Assembly (NCBI GenBank): GCA_902796045.1
Contig: CADBNQ010000084.1
Coordinates: 1-9,502, forward strand
DNA length: 9,502 nt
Source of the DNA: an uncultured Lachnospiraceae bacterium
Lineage (GTDB): Bacteria; Bacillota; Clostridia; Lachnospirales; Lachnospiraceae
Reading direction: 5' to 3'
The position numbers and the translations under genes were made by a program. The notes below the pieces were generated by a model that worked only from the letters and a program-made list of their open reading frames with translations, ran no database searches and had not been told where the DNA came from. Within the stretch, counting starts at the first letter, position 1; the number at the start of each line of letters is the position of its first letter. Shown one piece after another: positions 6,403-9,502 of the stretch.

Positions 6403-8232
6403 TTATCTTTCCAGCCAGGGATTAGAGCATCTGATCGTCTCATCCTCTGCATGGGTCAGCACATATGCTGCATGGTCCAGCAGAAAATCACTTCTGCACT
6501 CTGTCAGCTTCTCTTTTGTGAGAAGCTGTATTGCTTTCTTGCAAAGTGATTCTACTACAAACATGGCATATTTGGCTTTCTCATCAAGAGGGATCAGAAC
6601 CAGCTTGCCAAGCTCCCTGTGGGCCATCTGGCCGAAGAGGGGCAGCTTCTTAAGACCTTCATGCTCCCACTTGTAATATGGCTTATATACTCTGTTGATC
6701 AGGTATACAAAAGACATGTAATGCTGAAGGAATTCCTTCAGGGCAAGCGAGGCTGCCACAAATTGTCCCCTCTGCAGACTGCGGGGGAAATTATACTGTC
6801 CGCTCTGGGCAATCTGGGTACACTCAAAGGCCAGCCGCTTGATGCGGACATCATCGGGATATCCTTTGAGAAGGCCGTTCCTGATCTCGCTGAACCGTCC
6901 CAGGTTATCAAAGAAAACCCTTCCGTTGGTGGCTGTGGATAATGAGATATCATTCATGGCCAGCCAGAGCCTGTTGCTCTGTGGTACTTCATGGATCGAC
7001 AGGAACTTATCGTAAAATCCTTCGATGGTAAGCAGGCCTGTCCTGCCGTCACCAAGATCACAGATATTACGTGCCGCAAAGGGACCGTAGCTGCCGGGCA
7101 GCTCTGCGATCTTTTCTTTCAGCCTGTCTCCGTAAACAGCCATATCTTCTTCGGGAATAAAGATCTGGAAGGATGGCCCGAAGTCATGGTCTCTGGAGAT
7201 CTCGTCATCAAAGCCGTAACACTCAGACCCCTCTCCCACAAGGCCGGCAGCCATTCGGGGAAGGTACTCTGCGAATTCCTTTTTGAGCATGGGATAGCAC
7301 ACATCATTGAAGTAAGCCTCGCAGAGATCCAGGCCTTTTGTATCCAGGCTGATATTCTTGTCATAATTGTTCTCGTACTGGAGAAACTCTTTGGTATGTC
7401 TGTCATTCATGGCCTGCTGCTGGACTTTGGCCAGAGCCTGCTCATAATTCTTCTTGCTGATCATATAACTCTCACTCTGCACACCCAGCTTCTTTTCGCT
7501 GGTATCCAGGGCAATCTTGAAGCAGTCCAGGGCCTTCTGATAATTGCCGTCCTCATAGTAGATGATGCCGAGATTATTCAGAGAGGTGGCATAAAGAAGA
7601 ACAGTCCTGGCAATGTTTTTCCTGAAGATGGAGATGGCCTGCTTCAGACAGTCTATGGCTTTATCCCGCTGTCCTGTATGCTTGTAGGGGTCGACAAGAT
7701 TGTTAAGGGTCACCCCGTACAGGATCTCGTATTCCCTGTCAGTCCTGAATATGGACAGACAGATGTTGTGCAGGGGGATGGCTTCCTCGTCTCTCCCCAT
7801 CTGCTGATAGAGAAGGCCGAGATTATTGCAGAGGCTGGCATATTGAACCAGTGTCACTGCGTTTTTCTTCTCAAAGAGGGCCTTTGCCTTAAGGAAAAGG
7901 ATCTCGCTTTCATCATTGCGTCCCATCATGCGGAGAAGGTTGGCAATATTGACAAGGGTGGACGCATAATCAAGATGATCCGGTCCCCTGGTTGCGGCAA
8001 CGATATGCAGTGCCTTCTGAAGGGCAATGAGTGAATCCTCATACCTGCCCAGGTTGCGGAGAAGTCCTCCGTACTCAATATAACACTTCAGAGTCTCATC
8101 GTGGTACTCTCCATAGATCGCCAGAGAGATCTTCAGACACTCTTCGAACAGAGGAACCAGTTCCAGAAAACGGTCCTGGCGTTCCAGTTCCTCTATCTGC
8201 TGGTATAATTCCTTTAACCGTTCTTCTGTCAT
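6403..8232 (-). CDS. TPR protein fused to a nucleotidyltransferase-like DUF4037-type domain
   Basis: This is a 609-residue cytoplasmic protein. Residues about 45-270 hold about five tetratricopeptide repeats of the kinesin-light-chain type (42-residue spacing), recognisable as ANLLRMMGRNDESE, LGLLYQQMGRDEEA and LGIIYYEDGNYQKAL. From about 300 to the end is a domain that begins with the nucleotidyltransferase-fold signature GEGSECYG (333-340), followed by D342/D343 and D348-H-D350 before FGPSF. A Gly-Ser followed by paired Asp residues is how polymerase-beta-type nucleotidyltransferases start. I match this region to DUF4037 from memory of its GS/DHDFG pattern. Its ribosome binding site GAGGGAGA (8246-8239) overlaps the end of the upstream gene, and only 3 bases separate the two, so the pair is coupled. 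The TPRs probably bind a protein partner that the catalytic domain modifies or senses; the substrate is unknown. Confidence 0.88.
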   Translation of the reverse strand: MTEERLKELYQQIEELERQDRFLELVPLFEECLKISLAIYGEYHDETLKCYIEYGGLLRNLGRYEDSLIALQKALHIVAATRGPDHLDYASTLVNIANLLRMMGRNDESEILFLKAKALFEKKNAVTLVQYASLCNNLGLLYQQMGRDEEAIPLHNICLSIFRTDREYEILYGVTLNNLVDPYKHTGQRDKAIDCLKQAISIFRKNIARTVLLYATSLNNLGIIYYEDGNYQKALDCFKIALDTSEKKLGVQSESYMISKKNYEQALAKVQQQAMNDRHTKEFLQYENNYDKNISLDTKGLDLCEAYFNDVCYPMLKKEFAEYLPRMAAGLVGEGSECYGFDDEISRDHDFGPSFQIFIPEEDMAVYGDRLKEKIAELPGSYGPFAARNICDLGDGRTGLLTIEGFYDKFLSIHEVPQSNRLWLAMNDISLSTATNGRVFFDNLGRFSEIRNGLLKGYPDDVRIKRLAFECTQIAQSGQYNFPRSLQRGQFVAASLALKEFLQHYMSFVYLINRVYKPYYKWEHEGLKKLPLFGQMAHRELGKLVLIPLDEKAKYAMFVVESLCKKAIQLLTKEKLTECRSDFLLDHAAYVLTHAEDETIRCSNPWLER

Positions 8233-8235
8233 AAT

Positions 8236-8637
8236 TTATCTCCCTCGTTTTTCCAGGGCCCTGTCCAGTACTTCCATCGCTTTTTTTCCGTCGACAGCAG
8301 TCATCAATGCCACACCATTCTCCTTGCATTTCTTATAGGTGTCCAGTACAAGATCAACCTCAGAAGAGATTTTGGAGAGGGTGAGAACAAAGATCACATC
8401 GATATTATGCTCCTCCACATCCTTCATCATGCGGCGGTAGCCCGGCCTGTCCAGATTATCCGGCGGATAGTCACCCAGATCAGTATAATTGATAAATTCA
8501 CAATCCTGTCCATAGATACCCATAGCTCTGTTCTGGCACTTCACGCCATCTGCGATCATGCCTTTGACATAGGTCTGGGAGCATCCGGGACATCCCCCGC
8601 GATAATGCTGGTGATTATAGATTCCCACTCTTGTCAT
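8236..8637 (-). CDS. Small Cys-rich protein resembling an inactivated serine-recombinase catalytic domain
   Basis: This is a 133-residue protein. Its frame follows a serine recombinase (resolvase/invertase) N-terminal domain: TRVGIY at 2-7 for strand 1, then D63RPGYRRMMKDVE and NIDVIFVLTLSK (78-89), then NGVALMTAVDG (107-117). Yet the catalytic positions are changed. The Y-x-R-x-S signature reads Y-N-H-Q-H, and the usual D-x-S-R-x-x-R stretch reads T-L-S-K-I-S-S. There is no DNA-binding domain. It has gained a cysteine cluster (C16 and C19 in GGC16PGC19, then C34, C46, C104), suggesting metal or redox chemistry. A TTG at 8661 would extend it by eight residues, but the GAAGGG site at 8650-8645 fits ATG 8637. 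It is the first gene of the operon with the TPR gene. A recombinase activity is unlikely; I infer the homology from motif pattern only. Confidence 0.82.
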   Translation of the reverse strand: MTRVGIYNHQHYRGGCPGCSQTYVKGMIADGVKCQNRAMGIYGQDCEFINYTDLGDYPPDNLDRPGYRRMMKDVEEHNIDVIFVLTLSKISSEVDLVLDTYKKCKENGVALMTAVDGKKAMEVLDRALEKRGR

Positions 8638-8644
8638 ACTTAAA

Positions 8645-8650
8645 CCCTTC
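8645..8650 (-). promoter_or_regulatory. Ribosome binding site setting the start at ATG 8637
   Basis: GAAGGG on the - strand lies 7 bases before ATG 8637, preferring it over the in-frame TTG at 8661. Confidence 0.65.
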
Positions 8651-8706
8651 TTTCTTATCAAGCTTTAAACTGCGCCGGAGACATGCGAAGAAAAAACAGC
8701 CTCCTG

Positions 8707-8735
8707 AGTATAATAATCCAGATTCATTATAACAA
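8707..8735 (-). promoter_or_regulatory. Sigma-A-type promoter of the recombinase-like/TPR operon
   Basis: On the - strand, TTGTTA (8735-8730) and TATACT (8712-8707) are separated by exactly 17 bases. Both match the housekeeping consensus at five (-10) and four (-35) of six positions. Transcription would start near 8700, giving a leader of about 60 bases before ATG 8637. Confidence 0.7.
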
Positions 8736-8761
8736 TATCCCTTCCGGCCAGAGGGGAAGAA

Positions 8762-8836
8762 ATGACAATAATGATGGGAAATAACAGGACTCAGGCGGTG
8801 CAGTCTTTTGCCGGAGGAGTCTGTCAGAATTGCTGA
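8762..8836 (+). CDS. Possible 24-residue peptide gene upstream of the lactonase-like gene
   Basis: ATG 8762 to TGA 8834-8836 encodes 24 residues ending in SFAGGVCQNC. A purine-rich AGAGGGGAAG (8750-8759) lies directly before it, with spacing rather short for ATG 8762; ATG 8771 or 8774 would also fit. The end is notable: a Gly-Gly pair followed by five residues that begin and end the CxxC pattern (VCQNC), similar in form to a double-glycine leader with a short core or to a leader peptide. No promoter was found for it, and a run of 25 codons in non-coding DNA is not rare, so this is a weak call. It might instead be the leader of the downstream gene. Confidence 0.3.
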   Translation: MTIMMGNNRTQAVQSFAGGVCQNC

Positions 8837-8845
8837 GTATTTTTC
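8784..8845 (+). promoter_or_regulatory. Overlapping alternative hairpins with T-run, possible attenuator
   Basis: ACTCAG (8789-8794) can pair with CTGAGT (8833-8838), followed by ATTTTTCC. The same ACTC can instead pair in an 8-bp stem, ACA-GACTC with GAGTC-TGT (8784-8792 with 8817-8824, G8787 bulged), topped by GGC/GCC. The two stems exclude each other. The peptide stop codon (8834-8836) lies inside the second arm. The terminator-like stem is only 6 bp with a 38-base loop, so it is weak as an intrinsic terminator. Confidence 0.25.
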
Positions 8846-8945
8846 CTATTCAATGGGTGTATAACTCCAAATCACCATGCAGGAAAATGGTATGATTAGT
8901 ATCAGGAGAAGTGTCGTAAAAGGATGATAGTGGGAGGAATGTGCA

Positions 8946-9502
8946 ATGTTAGAATTCTATATTTTAGATACGGGTTATCTTTTGACTGACAAGAACAATG
9001 TAGTAGCCGGGTCTACTATGGCAACCAGGAGCAATCCTGATGTAATGCATACATTTTACAGGCTGCCGGTGATGAATATCCTGATCCATCATGATAATGG
9101 ATGGATCTTGTATGACGTAGGCAGTCATCCGGATGCCATGAAAGGTCACTGGCCGGATTGTCTCCAGGAAGGCTATCAGCTTTTCCAGACGATTGAACAG
9201 CATCCGGAAGTCCAGCTGGCCCTGTGCGGGTTAAGACCGGAGGACATAGACACCGTTATTCTGTCACACATGCACTTTGACCATACAGGAAACATTCACC
9301 TTTACAAGAATGCGGATGTCTATGTTCCCAAGGCAGATTTTGAGTTTTCCCAGTCCACAGTTCACCAGTCTACAGACCCCACTACCTATGTGGGATACTG
9401 TAAGAAAGACCTGGAAGTGCCTGTCAGGCAGTATATTCTGGTGGAGGATGAATTTGAGATCGTTCCGGGCGTAGAAGTCATTAATCTTCCGGGCCATACA
9501 CC
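8946..9502 (+). CDS. Metallo-beta-lactamase-fold hydrolase, AHL-lactonase-like, 3' end outside window
   Basis: The first 185 codons of a metallo-beta-lactamase-superfamily hydrolase are present and the frame is open to the right edge. H108MH110FD112H113 is the HxHxDH di-zinc motif, in the context ILSHMHFDHTGNI that is typical of N-acyl-homoserine-lactone lactonases and relatives. LPGH184TP near the end supplies the next zinc ligand. WILYDVGSHPD at 53-63 fits the strand-loop that precedes the active site in this group. There is no signal peptide, so it acts in the cytoplasm. GGGAGG (8932-8937) is 8 bases before ATG 8946. Clostridia are not known for making acyl-homoserine lactones, so the physiological substrate may be another lactone or ester. 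The remaining ligands (later Asp and His) lie beyond the window. Confidence 0.9.
   Translation, partial: MLEFYILDTGYLLTDKNNVVAGSTMATRSNPDVMHTFYRLPVMNILIHHDNGWILYDVGSHPDAMKGHWPDCLQEGYQLFQTIEQHPEVQLALCGLRPEDIDTVILSHMHFDHTGNIHLYKNADVYVPKADFEFSQSTVHQSTDPTTYVGYCKKDLEVPVRQYILVEDEFEIVPGVEVINLPGHT

Larger units (their letters stand above)
8638..8945. other. 308-base gap between divergent genes
   Basis: It holds the - strand operon promoter (8735-8707), the possible peptide gene and overlapping hairpins (8762-8845), and the GGGAGG ribosome binding site (8932-8937) of the next gene. No strong + strand promoter was found; TATGAT (8891-8896) is a possible -10 without a -35. No tRNA, small RNA gene or insertion sequence end is apparent. 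Confidence 0.6.

Noticed and set aside
6991..8034. 347-codon open frame on the + strand
   Set aside because: It is antisense to the TPR protein, which has clear repeats, a nucleotidyltransferase-like motif, a ribosome binding site and a promoter. The + frame shows no recognisable domain and no ribosome binding site.
8236..8637. Active site-specific recombinase or mobile-element remnant
   Set aside because: Catalytic residues are replaced in an otherwise intact, well-expressed-looking frame, and there are no inverted repeats or att-like duplications nearby; a repurposed domain fits better than a decayed element.

Overview
The window looks like chromosomal DNA of an anaerobic Firmicute, most likely a gut clostridium of the Lachnospiraceae type. 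This is inferred from an oxygen-sensitive glycyl-radical activase, a rubredoxin-like protein, moderate G+C, strong GGAGG ribosome binding sites and the style of the PocR and AraC regulators. No rRNA, tRNA, CRISPR array, insertion sequence or phage gene is visible.

Left block (1-2550, + strand): the 3' part of a glycyl-radical-enzyme activase (radical SAM with two ferredoxin clusters) overlaps the start region of an S-adenosylmethionine synthetase gene (metK). A 76-residue rubredoxin-like gene follows, then a strong intrinsic terminator. The set couples a SAM-consuming activase with SAM supply and a possible electron carrier. The glycyl radical enzyme itself would be expected upstream, outside the window.

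Regulatory block (2550-4981, + strand): an AT-rich region with repeated TTCAAT elements and a dyad precedes a translationally coupled pair. The first gene is a PocR-domain sensor with a LytS/YehU-type kinase region. The second is a receiver-AraC response regulator. The sensor seems to have lost the phospho-accepting His (now Gln) and the Asn of the kinase N box, and the receiver has an altered acidic pocket, so ordinary phosphotransfer is doubtful. The pair probably controls the neighbouring glycyl-radical cluster.

Middle (5005-6391): an unrecognised 170-residue protein on the - strand is divergent from a 231-residue HExxH putative metalloprotein on the + strand. The latter ends in a terminator hairpin that contains its stop codon.

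Right block (6403-8735, - strand): a tight two-gene operon with a good sigma-A-type promoter. The first gene encodes a small Cys-rich protein that resembles a serine-recombinase catalytic domain without its catalytic residues. The second encodes a 609-residue TPR protein fused to a nucleotidyltransferase-like (DUF4037-type) domain. This pair is the best candidate for something undescribed.

Right edge (8638-9502, + strand): a 308-base gap contains the operon promoter, a possible 24-codon peptide gene with overlapping alternative hairpins, and then the 5' part of a metallo-beta-lactamase-fold hydrolase of the AHL-lactonase type that runs off the window.
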